From: Methanomicrobiaceae archaeon
GTDB taxonomy: Archaea > Halobacteriota > Methanomicrobia > Methanomicrobiales > Methanomicrobiaceae
DNA: 64,000 bases
Assembly (NCBI GenBank): GCA_016926855.1
Contig: JAFGNT010000004.1
Span: 62,001-126,000 of the forward strand
Direction of reading: 5' to 3'
Shown here: positions 54,102-62,911 of the stretch, piece by piece
Layout: each line of letters begins with the position of its first letter
Position numbering within the stretch: the stretch's first letter is position 1
Translations under genes and position numbers: made by a program
Notes under the pieces: generated by a model
What the model was told of the DNA's origin: nothing
The model's database searches: none
The model's input: the letters and a program-made list of their open reading frames with translations, nothing else

Positions 54102-55517
54102 ATGAGGTTTTTAATGAAATTTGGCGGCACTTCGGTTGCCGATGAAACCTGCATCAGCCGGGTTGTTGATATACTGGATCATTACCATCATGCTGGCAAC
54201 GAAATTGCTGTTGTCGTATCGGCAATGTCCGGTGTTACCGATGAGCTCATCGCGATTGCGGGGGAGGTCATCGCGTCACAGGGTGAACCGCCTATCGATC
54301 CCTTCATCCAGTCGTTTCGAAGCAGGCACCGGAAGGTAATCAGTGCCGTTGCACCGAATCAGGCGGATGATGTGATAGCGGTTATCGACGACCGGCTGTC
54401 AAATCTCCGGAATATTCTCAATGCCGTACATACGCTTCGCGAGCTGACGCCACGGTCGAAGGACTATATAATCTCTTTCGGGGAGCGGCTCTGCGCCCTC
54501 ATCGTGAGTGCCGCAATCCGCGAACGGGGTATCGCGTCTGTGGCACTCAACGGCTGTGAGGCAGGAATTGTCACGACCTCCCAGCATGGCTGCGCCCAGG
54601 CCCTCACGGAGAGCGAACAGCACATCAAAAGCAGGATAGTACCCCTGCTTATCGATTCGATGCCCGTGATCATGGGGTTCATGGGATGCACCAGAGAAGG
54701 GATCGTTACGACACTCGGACGAAGCGGTTCCGACTATTCGGCCGCCGTTATCGGTGCGGCGATCGATGCGGACGAAATATGGATCTGGACCGATGTCGAC
54801 GGTGTGATGACCGCAGATCCGCGTATCATCTCCGATGCCCGTGTCCTTCACGGCGTATCGTATCTCGAGGCGATGGAACTCTCGTATTTCGGCGCGAAGG
54901 TGCTTCATCCCCGCTCAATCGAGCCCGCAATGCAGAAGGACATCCTTGTTCGGGTCAAGAACACCTTTAATCCCTCACATGAAGGAAGCTGTGTGTTCCG
55001 GACGGAACATCGTGACCGCAGGGTGGTGAAGGGCATATCATACATCGAAAAGGTATCCCTCATCAATATCAGCGGGGCCCAGATGATCGGCAGGCCCGGA
55101 GTTGCAAAAGCGATCTTTACTGCACTCGCGGATAATAATGTGAATGTCATGCTCATCTCACAGGGGTCGTCGGAAGCCAACATCTCCCTCATCGTTGACG
55201 ATGATCACCTTATAACCGCGATGGAAGCGCTGTCCGGCGTGCAGAAAAACGGGTATGTACGGGATGTGTTCTATGACCGGAACGTGATTGCCGTTGCAGT
55301 CGTCGGCTCGGGAATGGCTGGAACGCCCGGTATTTCGGGCAGGATATTTACAGCGCTCGGGAAAACCGGGGTGAACGTAATGATGATCTCACAGGGTTCG
55401 TCGGAGGTCAATGTCTCGTTTGTCGTCCGTTCTGGCGACGGCCCGGTCGCCCTGCGTGTCCTGCACGATGAATTCAGACTCTCGGAGGAGCACGACGATG
55501 AACCATACCTATCGTGA
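54102..55517 (+). CDS. Aspartate kinase
   Basis: 471 residues, complete. Amino acid kinase domain (1 to about 300): MKFGGTSVAD, VVVSAMSGVTDELI, SFGERLCALI, GFMGCTREGIVTTLGRSGSDYSAA and WTDVDGVMTADPR. Two ACT domains follow (about 320-385 and 400-460; each holds NVNVMLISQGSSEANIS / GVNVMMISQGSSEVNVS), giving feedback regulation by lysine or threonine. TATA-like ATAAATAAATGG lies about 25-30 nt upstream. Overlaps purM by 20 bp. Confidence 0.95.
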   Translation: MRFLMKFGGTSVADETCISRVVDILDHYHHAGNEIAVVVSAMSGVTDELIAIAGEVIASQGEPPIDPFIQSFRSRHRKVISAVAPNQADDVIAVIDDRLSNLRNILNAVHTLRELTPRSKDYIISFGERLCALIVSAAIRERGIASVALNGCEAGIVTTSQHGCAQALTESEQHIKSRIVPLLIDSMPVIMGFMGCTREGIVTTLGRSGSDYSAAVIGAAIDADEIWIWTDVDGVMTADPRIISDARVLHGVSYLEAMELSYFGAKVLHPRSIEPAMQKDILVRVKNTFNPSHEGSCVFRTEHRDRRVVKGISYIEKVSLINISGAQMIGRPGVAKAIFTALADNNVNVMLISQGSSEANISLIVDDDHLITAMEALSGVQKNGYVRDVFYDRNVIAVAVVGSGMAGTPGISGRIFTALGKTGVNVMMISQGSSEVNVSFVVRSGDGPVALRVLHDEFRLSEEHDDEPYLS

Positions 55518-56484
55518 GGCCGGCGTCGACATCACCCTCGAGGCGGTTGCAGTCCGTGCGCTCGTAGATCGGCTGACGTACCGGCGGCGCGGAGCATACC
55601 CCATGTACAGCGCCGTCGGTCATTTTGCTGGCCTTGTCGAATTCGGGGACCACGTCCTCGCACTCGCAACAGACGGTGTCGGTACGAAGATGCTCATTGC
55701 CGATGCGCTCGCCGACTGGACCACCGTCGGGATCGACTGCATTGCGATGAATGCGAATGATCTCTATGTGATGAATGTCGAGCCCGTGGCATTTGTGGAT
55801 TATATTGCCACCGATGTGCTCTCCATCAAAAAAATGGAGCAGATAGGGACGGGCCTCAATGCCGGTGCGGAACTGGCGAACCTGAGCCTTGTCGGTGGTG
55901 AAACGGCCACCCTCAGTGGTCTTGTTCACGGTCTGGATCTGGCCGGCACCTGCCTCGGCATCCAGGAGAAATCGCGGGTCGTCACCGGTGAGCATATTCA
56001 GAACGGCGATCAGATCGTGGGCGTGCCGTCGAGCGGCGTGCACAGCAACGGCCTCACGCTCGCCCGTCGCCTCGTTGAACTGTATGCGGATTACCATGAC
56101 CGGATGCCGTTTGGCATGACCCTCGGACAGGCGCTCCTGACTCCGACACGGATTTACTCGGAGGCGCTCCGGGTGGCGGTGGCGTGCGATATTCATGGAA
56201 TGTGCCACATTACGGGTGGCGGGCTCCTGAACCTGAAGAGGCTTGGTGAATTTGGATTTTCCATCGAAAAACCGCTTGATATTTCTCCGATTTTTTCATG
56301 GATGCAGGAAGTGGGTTCAATCGATGAGATAGAGATGTTCCGCACGTTCAACATGGGCATGGGATACGTGTATATTGTGCCGGAATCGAGCGTTTCCTGT
56401 GTGCTCCGAGAAATCCCTGACGCCCGTGTCGTCGGTGAGGTAAGCGGTACGCCCGGCGTCAGGCTGCAGGGAACAGAGATTTAA
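55498..56484 (+). CDS. purM: Phosphoribosylformylglycinamidine cyclo-ligase PurM
   Basis: 328 residues. AIR synthetase of purine biosynthesis. TYREAGVDI, HFAGLVEFGDHVLALATDGVGTK, GIDCIAMNANDLYVMNVEP, LVGGETATL, VGVPSSGVHSNGLTLAR, CHITGGGLLNLKR and MFRTFNMGMGYVYIV are classic PurM signatures. The ATG at 55498 lies 20 bp before the aspartokinase stop; SD-like GGAGG is just upstream. Confidence 0.95.
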   Translation: MNHTYREAGVDITLEAVAVRALVDRLTYRRRGAYPMYSAVGHFAGLVEFGDHVLALATDGVGTKMLIADALADWTTVGIDCIAMNANDLYVMNVEPVAFVDYIATDVLSIKKMEQIGTGLNAGAELANLSLVGGETATLSGLVHGLDLAGTCLGIQEKSRVVTGEHIQNGDQIVGVPSSGVHSNGLTLARRLVELYADYHDRMPFGMTLGQALLTPTRIYSEALRVAVACDIHGMCHITGGGLLNLKRLGEFGFSIEKPLDISPIFSWMQEVGSIDEIEMFRTFNMGMGYVYIVPESSVSCVLREIPDARVVGEVSGTPGVRLQGTEI

Positions 56485-56490
56485 CCCGAC

Positions 56491-56501
56491 TTTTTTTTTT
56501 T
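56491..56501 (+). terminator. T11 tract after purM
   Basis: An uninterrupted run of 11 T begins 7 nt after the purM stop, a typical archaeal intrinsic terminator. The converging gene ends at 56526. Confidence 0.7.
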
Positions 56502-56525
56502 CGAAACGGTAGAAAAGGTTTTTTA

Positions 56526-56753
56526 TTAGTCTGAGCCTGAGGCCATGGGATCTTCGAAATACTTCAGTGATGCCGGAGCATGCTTTTTGATCTCCGCAAA
56601 AAAATACCGCACATACTCCGGTTCGGAGTCGTTAATTGACTGCTGTAGTGTACGCTTGAGCCAGCCCGCCACCGCGCCTTCATCGTCGAGGGAGTTCATG
56701 AGCACGACGACAGCTTCGTCCACATCCACATTTTTTTTCCATCGATAAGCCAT
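56526..56753 (-). CDS. Small helical protein of unknown function
   Basis: 75 residues, not recognised. Predicted almost fully helical: MAYRWKKNVDVDEAVVVLMNSLDD, AVAGWLKRTLQQSINDSEPEYVRYFFAEIKKHAPASLKYFED, acidic end. The ATG at 56753 follows AGGTGA with a 4-nt spacer, good support for this start over the upstream frame. It follows the ZPR1 gene by 56 bp in the same direction, so probably the last member of the SepF-ZPR1 unit. Confidence 0.75.
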   Translation of the reverse strand: MAYRWKKNVDVDEAVVVLMNSLDDEGAVAGWLKRTLQQSINDSEPEYVRYFFAEIKKHAPASLKYFEDPMASGSD

Positions 56754-56809
56754 GTTTTCACCTTCCGGCAGGGCGTATGTAGCGAAATGTGATATAAAAA
56801 TATATCGGT

Positions 56810-57364
56810 TTAGTTCTCCCCTGTTTCGGCATGATGCGGGCATGGTTCCGCATCAGGTTCGAGGGGTTCCTGCACGGCCTGCCTGCTCAGAACCGCACTG
56901 TTTCCATCCGGATCGCGCACGATAAGAGTGAAGGGGAATGCTGTCTCGCGGGCCTCTGCGACCCGTTCTTTGAGTGCGAGCGCATTCTCACGCTCTTCGC
57001 CCTCCGCCCATGTAAGGACAGTATCGAGCACACTGTCAATCCGGACGAGCACCCCTTCGACGTTGGATATGAATGCCTCGCATGCCGGCCCCGGTTCGAT
57101 GCGGACGCCGAGTTCCGGGATCTCAATCGAACCGGTCGTGCTGCGGACGACACGCGTTTCCATGTCTTTCGGCTGCTCAACCCGGTATTTCCACCGGACC
57201 GGCTCCCCCTCTCCGAGGATCATCGTGTCGACAAAACGGTATCCGCAGTCACAGACTGCTGAAATAAGGAGTATATCAGAAAAATATGGAATTTCTTCGG
57301 TCTGATAAACAAACAAAATCTCCCTTTTACACTGGGGGCAGGGACCGGGAATTGAACGCCGCAC
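56810..57364 (-). CDS. ZPR1-type zinc-finger protein
   Basis: 184 residues. ZPR1 zinc finger CPQCKREILFVYQTEEIPYFSDILLISAVCDCGYR-type (Cys9, Cys12 ... Cys38, Cys40), followed by a beta-rich ZPR1 domain (VRWKYRVEQPKDMETRVVRSTTGSIEIPELGVRIEPG). The archaeal form has one zinc finger/domain unit, the eukaryotic one two; eukaryotic ZPR1 binds eEF1A. GTG start, sharing one base with the SepF stop codon. Confidence 0.88.
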   Translation of the reverse strand: MRRSIPGPCPQCKREILFVYQTEEIPYFSDILLISAVCDCGYRFVDTMILGEGEPVRWKYRVEQPKDMETRVVRSTTGSIEIPELGVRIEPGPACEAFISNVEGVLVRIDSVLDTVLTWAEGEERENALALKERVAEARETAFPFTLIVRDPDGNSAVLSRQAVQEPLEPDAEPCPHHAETGEN

Positions 57365-57738
57365 TACAGTCCTCCGCCGATCTTATCGCGGGAGATCTTG
57401 ACGGACATCGGGGTAATGATAATATATTTCTGGTCACCAAGTCCAACGATATCGCCGTTCACATCTTTCGCCACTTCACGGAGATCTTTAAGAACCCGCT
57501 CGTACGTGATTTTATCCATCTTCAGCCTGCCGACATCGACGATGACAATGTTTCCATTGTATATTTCATCTTTGATGCGGGGCGTTTCTTTCAAATCGGC
57601 AATACTTGCGATCTTGACGTACATTGAGGCCGGCTCGTCGTCATTCGCCGCCTCGTAGGCAGCCAGATCAAGTTCCATATATTCACTTTCAGATGCAGGT
57701 GAACCTTTGCCGAGGATGCTGTCAAGGAATTTCGCCAT
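57364..57738 (-). CDS. sepF: SepF-like cell division protein
   Basis: 124 residues. N-terminal amphipathic membrane-binding helix (MAKFLDSILGKG), acidic linker, and the SepF/DUF552 core (about 38-120: ASMYVKIASIADLKETPRIKDEI, NGNIVIVDVGRLKMDK, RVLKDLREVAKDVNGDIVGLGDQKYIIITP). In archaea SepF anchors FtsZ to the membrane. ftsZ is not in the window. Co-oriented with ZPR1, one base overlap. Confidence 0.92.
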   Translation of the reverse strand: MAKFLDSILGKGSPASESEYMELDLAAYEAANDDEPASMYVKIASIADLKETPRIKDEIYNGNIVIVDVGRLKMDKITYERVLKDLREVAKDVNGDIVGLGDQKYIIITPMSVKISRDKIGGGL

Positions 57739-57791
57739 GAAAAGAGGTGTAGAATGAATTTTATTTAATTGTATTGTTTCGACAAACCGGA

Positions 57792-58289
57792 CTAGAGTTC
57801 GAGATTCCAGATTTCATCACTCACATAATGAATATTCTGCACCACTTTTCCCTTTTCCATCCCTCGTATGGTAGGAGAATCATACAGAGCAATGCCGATG
57901 GAAAGTGGCTTTTTATGCCTTTCCTCGATGATTACGACCGGAGAACCCGGCACAATGTCGTCCGAGACGGCAACGATCCCGGGCCGCATGACATCAGCAC
58001 CTTTCACCATGAAGGCGACGGCCCCCATGTCGACCACAATATGGCGTTCGGGAAAAGGGCGTTCGATCGCGCCCCGGAGAGTCGGAAACACTCGCCCGCC
58101 GTATTCCATGAGGAGGGGTTTCCGGTCGATCAGGTACAGAGTAAACGCAGACGTGGTCTCGACCATTTCGACCTTCTCAGAGCGAAAGAGTGCGGCAGCG
58201 TCGCCTATTTCATCTTCGAGATCTGTGAATAGCTTTGCGATATCCGATTTTCGTATCGTGTGGCGTTTCTTTATGGAAAGTACAACCAA
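57792..58289 (-). CDS. PUA-domain RNA-binding protein (COG2016, MCT-1/Tma20-like)
   Basis: 165 residues. N-terminal domain ([44 protein letters not shown]) and C-terminal PUA domain (about 80-155: [44 protein letters not shown]). Eukaryotic relatives MCT-1/Tma20 act in translation re-initiation and ribosome recycling. The start is a TTG at 58289, supported by GAGGTGA 7 nt upstream; no ATG is available before the conserved part. Divergent from LSm. Confidence 0.88.
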   Translation of the reverse strand: MVVLSIKKRHTIRKSDIAKLFTDLEDEIGDAAALFRSEKVEMVETTSAFTLYLIDRKPLLMEYGGRVFPTLRGAIERPFPERHIVVDMGAVAFMVKGADVMRPGIVAVSDDIVPGSPVVIIEERHKKPLSIGIALYDSPTIRGMEKGKVVQNIHYVSDEIWNLEL

Positions 58290-58391
58290 TTGTATCTCAC
58301 CTCAGTGTCGGTCACGTCGTCATCCCGTCACTATCTTTATCTGTTACCCGACTCCAATTATAGTACTCCTCAAGGAAATTATGTGAATCCT

Positions 58392-58619
58392 ATGACCAGA
58401 AGACCGTTGGAAATTTTGGATCAGGCGCTCAACGGGCAACCCGTCATTGTCAGCCTGAAAGGCGGCAGAGAAATTCGTGGAATTCTGCAGGGGTATGATG
58501 TCCACATGAATCTCGTCCTCGATAATGCTGAAGAAGAGATCAATGGAAATATTCAGAAACATGGAATCCTCATCGTCCGCGGGGACAACGTGATTTATCT
58601 TTCTCCCTCAGTAGAATAA
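58392..58619 (+). CDS. Archaeal Sm-like protein (LSm)
   Basis: 75 residues. Sm1 motif ([32 protein letters not shown]) and Sm2 motif ([14 protein letters not shown]) are complete. Forms heptameric rings that bind U-rich RNA. The start at 58392 (MTRRPLEIL) matches family N-termini; an in-frame GTG at 58383 has better spacing to AAGGA and would add three residues. In an operon with L37e (15 bp) and purF, a conserved archaeal arrangement. Confidence 0.94.
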   Translation: MTRRPLEILDQALNGQPVIVSLKGGREIRGILQGYDVHMNLVLDNAEEEINGNIQKHGILIVRGDNVIYLSPSVE

Positions 58620-58633
58620 GGAAGTGATTATAC

Positions 58634-58816
58634 ATGTCAAAAGGCACACCATCGATGGGAAAACGGCAGAAGACCGTTCATATTGTTTGCAGACGTTGCG
58701 GAAGATCGTCATTCCACGCCCGGCACAAAGTATGCTCGGCGTGCGGTTTTGGAAAGAGCAGCAGGATACGAAAATACGCTTGGGTGTCCAAGAAATCGCG
58801 AATACCCACTCATTAA
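58634..58816 (+). CDS. rpl37e: Ribosomal protein L37e (eL37)
   Basis: 60 residues, basic, large-subunit protein. Zinc finger Cys19-x2-Cys22 and Cys34-x2-Cys37 ([29 protein letters not shown]). Starts [16 protein letters not shown] as in archaeal homologues. Between LSm and purF. Confidence 0.96.
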   Translation: MSKGTPSMGKRQKTVHIVCRRCGRSSFHARHKVCSACGFGKSSRIRKYAWVSKKSRIPTH

Positions 58817-58826
58817 GGTTTTTACT

Positions 58827-60251
58827 ATGTGTGGTATCGTTGGCATCGCGGATGCTGGCGGTGTCTCCTTTTCCCTGTACTATGCGCTGTATGCACTCCA
58901 GCACAGGGGACAGGAAAGTTCGGGAATCTCCACGTTTGACGGCACCACCCTCTTTAAGTACCGGGGGCACGGACTGGTTGCCGAAGTATTTGACGAATCA
59001 ATCCTGTCCGGTCTTCTCGGTTCCGTCGGAGTCGGCCATGTCCGGTACCCGACGACGGGAGAAAGGATACCGGAAAACTTCCAGCCGTTCTGTTTTACGT
59101 TCCGGGGAAAGCACGTCGCGGTCGCCCACAACGGCAACCTGGTGAATACACAAGAGCTGAGGGATGCCTTCGAAGAGCGGGGGCAGATCTTCTGCACGAC
59201 GACGGACACCGAGGTCATCGGCAACCTGATCGTCGACGAGCTCCGTAAATCGGGCAGCATGGAAGATGCCGTGCTTCACTGCATGCGTATTCTTCGCGGC
59301 TCGTATTCTGTTGTCATGCTTGTCGACGGAGTCCTGTATGCGTTCCGGGATCCGCTGGGGATACGTCCTCTCTGCATCGGCAAGACGCCGTCAGGACATA
59401 TCGTCTGTTCCGAAAGTGTGGCCGTTGATGCCATGAACGGGACCTTTATCCGGGATGTCAAACCCGGTGAGCTGGTTCGTCTCGATGCGAATAGTATTTC
59501 CTGCCGGCAGATAGCCCGGTGCCGTCATCCGGCGCACTGCGTCTTTGAATATATCTATTTTGCACGTGCCGATTCGGTAGTGGACGGCCGTCTGGTCTAT
59601 GATGTGCGCAGGCGGATCGGGCATGCGCTTGCCGATGAGGATGATATCCGTCCGGATCTCGTCTCACCTGTTCCCGATTCGGGCATCGCACATGCGATCG
59701 GGTACTCGGAACAGTCGGGGATCCCGTACCGCGAAGGCCTGATGAAGAACCGCTATATGGGGCGGACGTTCATCATGCCCTCCCAGGAAGCACGCGAGAA
59801 CGCCGTGCGCATCAAGCTTAATCCGGTAAAAGGCCATATCGCGGGAAAGTCCGTTGCGCTGGTGGACGACAGCATCGTGCGCGGGACGACATCGCGGAGG
59901 ATCATCAGTATCGTGCGCGATGCGGGAGCCGCGGAGGTGCATATGCGTATCGGTTCCCCTGCCATCAAGGCGCCCTGTTACCTGGGTGTCGATATGCCCA
60001 CCCGCGAGGAGCTGATTGCAGGTAACCGGGAGAACGAGGCGGTGCGGGAGCGCATCGGCGCGTCTTCCCTCCGCCACGTCTCCATCGACGAGCTCATTCA
60101 CGCGACGGGAATTGAGGCCTCCGATCTGTGTCTGGGGTGCCTGACCGGAGAATACCCGCTCTCCATCGGCTGCGAACGATGCTCGGAACGCAGGGTTGAT
60201 TTTGTCTCCGGTACCTACCAGTCCGGTCTTGCGGCGTTTGATGACCGGTGA
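58827..60251 (+). CDS. purF: Amidophosphoribosyltransferase PurF
   Basis: 474 residues, first step of purine synthesis. N-terminal nucleophile Cys2 (MCGIVGIADAGG; no propeptide), glutaminase landmarks HRGQESSG and AHNGNLVN, and the PRPP-binding loop ALVDDSIVRGTTSRRI. C-terminal CLGC together with internal Cys fits the [4Fe-4S]-containing Bacillus-type enzyme. Starts 10 nt after L37e, thus in the LSm-L37e-purF operon. With purM and purE, the third purine gene in the window. Confidence 0.95.
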   Translation: MCGIVGIADAGGVSFSLYYALYALQHRGQESSGISTFDGTTLFKYRGHGLVAEVFDESILSGLLGSVGVGHVRYPTTGERIPENFQPFCFTFRGKHVAVAHNGNLVNTQELRDAFEERGQIFCTTTDTEVIGNLIVDELRKSGSMEDAVLHCMRILRGSYSVVMLVDGVLYAFRDPLGIRPLCIGKTPSGHIVCSESVAVDAMNGTFIRDVKPGELVRLDANSISCRQIARCRHPAHCVFEYIYFARADSVVDGRLVYDVRRRIGHALADEDDIRPDLVSPVPDSGIAHAIGYSEQSGIPYREGLMKNRYMGRTFIMPSQEARENAVRIKLNPVKGHIAGKSVALVDDSIVRGTTSRRIISIVRDAGAAEVHMRIGSPAIKAPCYLGVDMPTREELIAGNRENEAVRERIGASSLRHVSIDELIHATGIEASDLCLGCLTGEYPLSIGCERCSERRVDFVSGTYQSGLAAFDDR

Positions 60252-60330
60252 GGGCACTCACCTTCTCTTTTTGGATGTCCGGTACTTTCGGGAACGGGAC
60301 ATAAATACGAAAACGTCTGGAGAAAAACAG

Positions 60331-60335
60331 AAAAA
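60331..60335 (-). terminator. T5 terminator after tRNA-Met
   Basis: On the minus strand the discriminator base is followed by TTTTT and, a few bases on, another TTTTT, a usual archaeal tRNA terminator. Confidence 0.6.
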
Positions 60336-60410
60336 TAGCGAGGGATGGATTTGAACCATCGGTCTACGGGTTATGAGCCCGTCGGGATTTCCTGACTACC
60401 CCACCTCGCT
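60336..60410 (-). tRNA. Initiator tRNA-Met (CAT)
   Basis: 75 nt on the minus strand; CCA not encoded. Acceptor arms AGCGAGG (60410-60404) and CCTCGCT (60343-60337), discriminator A (60336). Anticodon CAT in GGGCTCATAACCC, so three G:C pairs close the anticodon stem; first pair A1:U72. These are archaeal initiator features. T-arm GATGGTTCAAATCCATC is complete. No intron. Confidence 0.93.
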
Positions 60411-60521
60411 CCGGGCACTCTATTACATTGGATTTTGTGCTCATATAGCTTTGCATCTCCCGTCATCTGCCCTGACACTACCAGACATGCATAAATATCT
60501 CCGGCCTGATAGTACTCGTCC

Positions 60522-60941
60522 ATGGGGGGGGACGAGGAGTATGATGACGAGCTCCAGCGCATCAGGGAGGAAAAACTCCGCAGGATGCAGGCTTCGATCG
60601 GCCGCACGGAAACTCATGGTGTCGCCGTTGTCACGGATGAGACACTGCAGACCGTACTCAGCGGGAACCCGCATGTCCTGATAGACTTCTGGGCGGAATG
60701 GTGTGGGCCGTGCCGGATGGTCAGCCCTGTCGTTGAGGAACTTGCCGCCGACTTTGCGGGCAGGGTGCTGGTCGGCACATGCAATACGGATGACAATCCG
60801 CGGACATCACGCCAGTTCATGATAACGGCAATCCCGACACTCATGCTCTTCTCGCACGGGCAGCTCGTGGACCGCATTATCGGTGCGCACCCGAAGGAAA
60901 CGATCCGGGCCCGGATGCAGCGGGCGTTCGGGATTACCTGA
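60522..60941 (+). CDS. Thioredoxin
   Basis: 139 residues. Thioredoxin fold from about residue 38 with active site WCGPCRM (Cys61, Cys64) and cis-Pro in AIPTLMLF. A 35-residue highly charged, helical N-terminal extension (GGDEEYDDELQRIREEKLRRMQ) is longer than in a minimal thioredoxin and may tether it to a partner. TATA-like CATAAATATC lies about 30 nt before the ATG. Convergent with the PCD gene, stops adjacent. Confidence 0.93.
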   Translation: MGGDEEYDDELQRIREEKLRRMQASIGRTETHGVAVVTDETLQTVLSGNPHVLIDFWAEWCGPCRMVSPVVEELAADFAGRVLVGTCNTDDNPRTSRQFMITAIPTLMLFSHGQLVDRIIGAHPKETIRARMQRAFGIT

Positions 60942-61280
60942 TCAGAGACTGCGGGTCCGGGCGAATGCGGAGACCTTTGCAGCCATTATCAGGTCGTTTT
61001 GGGTGATTCCACCGTAACGGTAGCTGTACCAGATCACATCGACATGCCTGTACTCTGTGATCCGGATGTCCGGGTAATGCTCCTGCTCTTTTGCGATTCG
61101 TGCAATGTCAGTAACGAGTTCGATGGAATCCATGAAGTTCGCAGTTTCGAACCGTCGTATCAGGCGACCTTCCCGAAGCCCCCAGTCCGGCACCTGCGAT
61201 TTCAGATCGGCAATTTCCCGGCGTGTCAGGGGAGCGAGCCCTTCCTGATCCGGGGTGCATGTCATTGATGCCAGTTCCAT
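60942..61280 (-). CDS. Pterin-4a-carbinolamine dehydratase (PCD) family protein
   Basis: 112 residues. Family motif EQEHYPDIRI (usual E-x-H-H-P-x: here one His is Tyr), WYSYRYGGITQNDLIMAAKV and VPDWGLREGRLIRRFETANF. Dehydrates 4a-hydroxytetrahydrobiopterin in animals; archaeal substrate unclear, possibly methanopterin- or molybdopterin-related. ATG 61280 follows AGGTGA; ATG 61265 is an alternative. Confidence 0.88.
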   Translation of the reverse strand: MELASMTCTPDQEGLAPLTRREIADLKSQVPDWGLREGRLIRRFETANFMDSIELVTDIARIAKEQEHYPDIRITEYRHVDVIWYSYRYGGITQNDLIMAAKVSAFARTRSL

Positions 61281-61413
61281 GCAATCACCTAATACAGGGG
61301 AGTAAAAAAAGAAAACGGATCACCCGGATTCTATCCCCCTGGTTTTGATATTTTATATGGATGGACAGGCATAAATCACTCGTTCGAAAAATCTATCGTT
61401 ACGGGAAATAAAA

Positions 61414-62367
61414 ATGGAGGGCGAACTGTTTGTTGATGCGGCACTGCTCGCGGGCGGGCTGCTCCTGCGGAGTGTTCCGGTTATGGCGGCAGGTGTACTT
61501 CTCGCCGAACTGCTCGTGGCGCTCCGCATCACGGACCGGATTGCCTCACTCGTCCTTCCGATAACACGTTTTTCCCACCTCTCCCACGGATGCGGTGCGT
61601 GTTTTCTTATGGCATTCATCTCTGCGAGCGCGGCAAACGCAATGCTTGCGGATCATTACCATCACGGGAGGATCGTGCGGAGGGAACTCGTCATTGCTTC
61701 CCTCTTGAATTCTTTTCCCGCAATCGTGATGCACTGGCGCATTCTCCTGCCCGTGTACATCCCATTGCTCGGGCTCGCGGGCGCACTGTACTTCCTCATT
61801 CTCACCGCTGTCGGGCTGGTAAAAACTGTTATTGTCATGTTCGCGGGACGGGTGTTTCTTCCGAAGCCTGATGATACATTCCGGATCCCCGAAGCGAAGC
61901 CACGGCCGGAAATGCGCGACCTTATCGGGAACGTATGGCAGTCGGCAAAAAAACCGCTGACACGGATCCTTGCCGTCACCGTGCCGACAATTATCATTGT
62001 GGCCGTTCTGATTGAGGCGGGGTTATTCGAATGCCTCGCGGAGTCCCTGAGCGGGGTGTCCGGATTGTTCCCGGTTCCGGTGGAGGGTGTGGGCATCATT
62101 GCAGCCCAGTTTGCACACTATGTCGCCGCTGCCGGTGTTGCCTCGCCTCTCTATGCGAGCGGTATCATGTCCACCCGCGATCTTGTGCTTACCATGCTTG
62201 TCGGAAACGTTCTCTCGAGCGTCACCCGAACTGCCCGGTGGTTCGGGCCCGCATATGTCGGCATTTTCGGGCCCCGGATTGGCACGGAAGTGATGCTCTA
62301 TTCCACACTTCTGAGAAACGGAATAATGCTCATCGTGATCTTCGCTCTCGCGCTGTTCTGGCTGTGA
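61414..62367 (+). CDS. Nucleoside-recognition (Gate) domain membrane protein
   Basis: 317 residues with about eight to nine hydrophobic helices in two similar halves. Half one: SHGCGACFLMAFISASAANAMLADHYHHGRI; half two: AQFAHYVAAAGVASPLYASGIMSTRDLVLTMLVGNVLSSVTRTARW. This matches the Gate/nucleoside recognition family of putative transporters; substrate unknown. GGGAAATAAAA precedes the ATG and a TATA box (TATTTTATATGG) lies about 60 nt upstream. Single gene. Confidence 0.8.
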   Translation: MEGELFVDAALLAGGLLLRSVPVMAAGVLLAELLVALRITDRIASLVLPITRFSHLSHGCGACFLMAFISASAANAMLADHYHHGRIVRRELVIASLLNSFPAIVMHWRILLPVYIPLLGLAGALYFLILTAVGLVKTVIVMFAGRVFLPKPDDTFRIPEAKPRPEMRDLIGNVWQSAKKPLTRILAVTVPTIIIVAVLIEAGLFECLAESLSGVSGLFPVPVEGVGIIAAQFAHYVAAAGVASPLYASGIMSTRDLVLTMLVGNVLSSVTRTARWFGPAYVGIFGPRIGTEVMLYSTLLRNGIMLIVIFALALFWL

Positions 62368-62594
62368 CGTGCCGGAGACCTGCGCGGCATCATTTGTGAG
62401 GCCTGACAGGATTGTATGAATTATTCACTTATTGCCGCCGGATTCATCATTTAAGAGGTTTGTGTCTCCGGTTCACGGGTGTGTGTCCTGTCGGGTGAAT
62501 GCCCCATTAATACAATGAGGTAAAAATGCACATTGGCGGTAAATGCCAACAAAAACCAAAAATCTCTTCGAATCGGGTGTTTTGTGTTCAGGGA
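62368..62594. other. Intergenic region without supported gene
   Basis: 227 bp plus the promoter that follows, with no convincing ORF. A weak inverted repeat TTGGC-n7-GCCAA lies at 62533-62549. Nothing else seen. Confidence 0.5.
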
Positions 62595-62627
62595 AGAGGA
62601 TTTCCTCTACCAGAAACTATATAAAAG
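62595..62627 (+). promoter_or_regulatory. Strong promoter with 14-bp operator-like palindrome
   Basis: Palindrome AGAGGA-TT-TCCTCT (62595-62608) lies just before CTATATAAAA (62618-62627), a near-consensus archaeal TATA box with purine-rich BRE (CAGAAA). Expected transcription start is near 62650, five bases before the ATG of the 59-residue gene. Confidence 0.65.
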
Positions 62628-62654
62628 GTTCCCCGTAACCTCTGTGTACAGGCT

Positions 62655-62834
62655 ATGAGTATACGCACAATTGGCTCAGGTTTATTGTTTAAACCCCTCG
62701 ACGTGCCGGATCTTGAAGAGCGGGAAGAGATCTCACTCCTTATGGATTCACCGGGTGACGGGTTCAGTGACTGTATACGGATCGATGATCCGGACCTGCG
62801 CATCTTTATCGCGGAACGCGACGAATTGGACTGA
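62655..62834 (+). CDS. 59-residue small acidic protein, unknown function
   Basis: 59 residues: SIRTIGSGLLFKPLDVPDLEER, then EEISLLMDSPGDGFSDCIRI and DDPDLRIFIAERDELD. About 17 acidic residues, one Cys, no membrane segment, no known motif. Support for reality: a textbook TATA box at 62618-62627 at leaderless distance, an operator-like palindrome beside it, and codon use like its neighbours. Function unknown; a small regulator or inhibitor is possible. Confidence 0.65.
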   Translation: MSIRTIGSGLLFKPLDVPDLEEREEISLLMDSPGDGFSDCIRIDDPDLRIFIAERDELD

Positions 62835-62911
62835 TATAACTCTAAAAACGGAAATTAAACCCTCCCGGTGGGTGGTTGCCTACGCCACGGACCCGGGGGC
62901 AGGACATTTTT

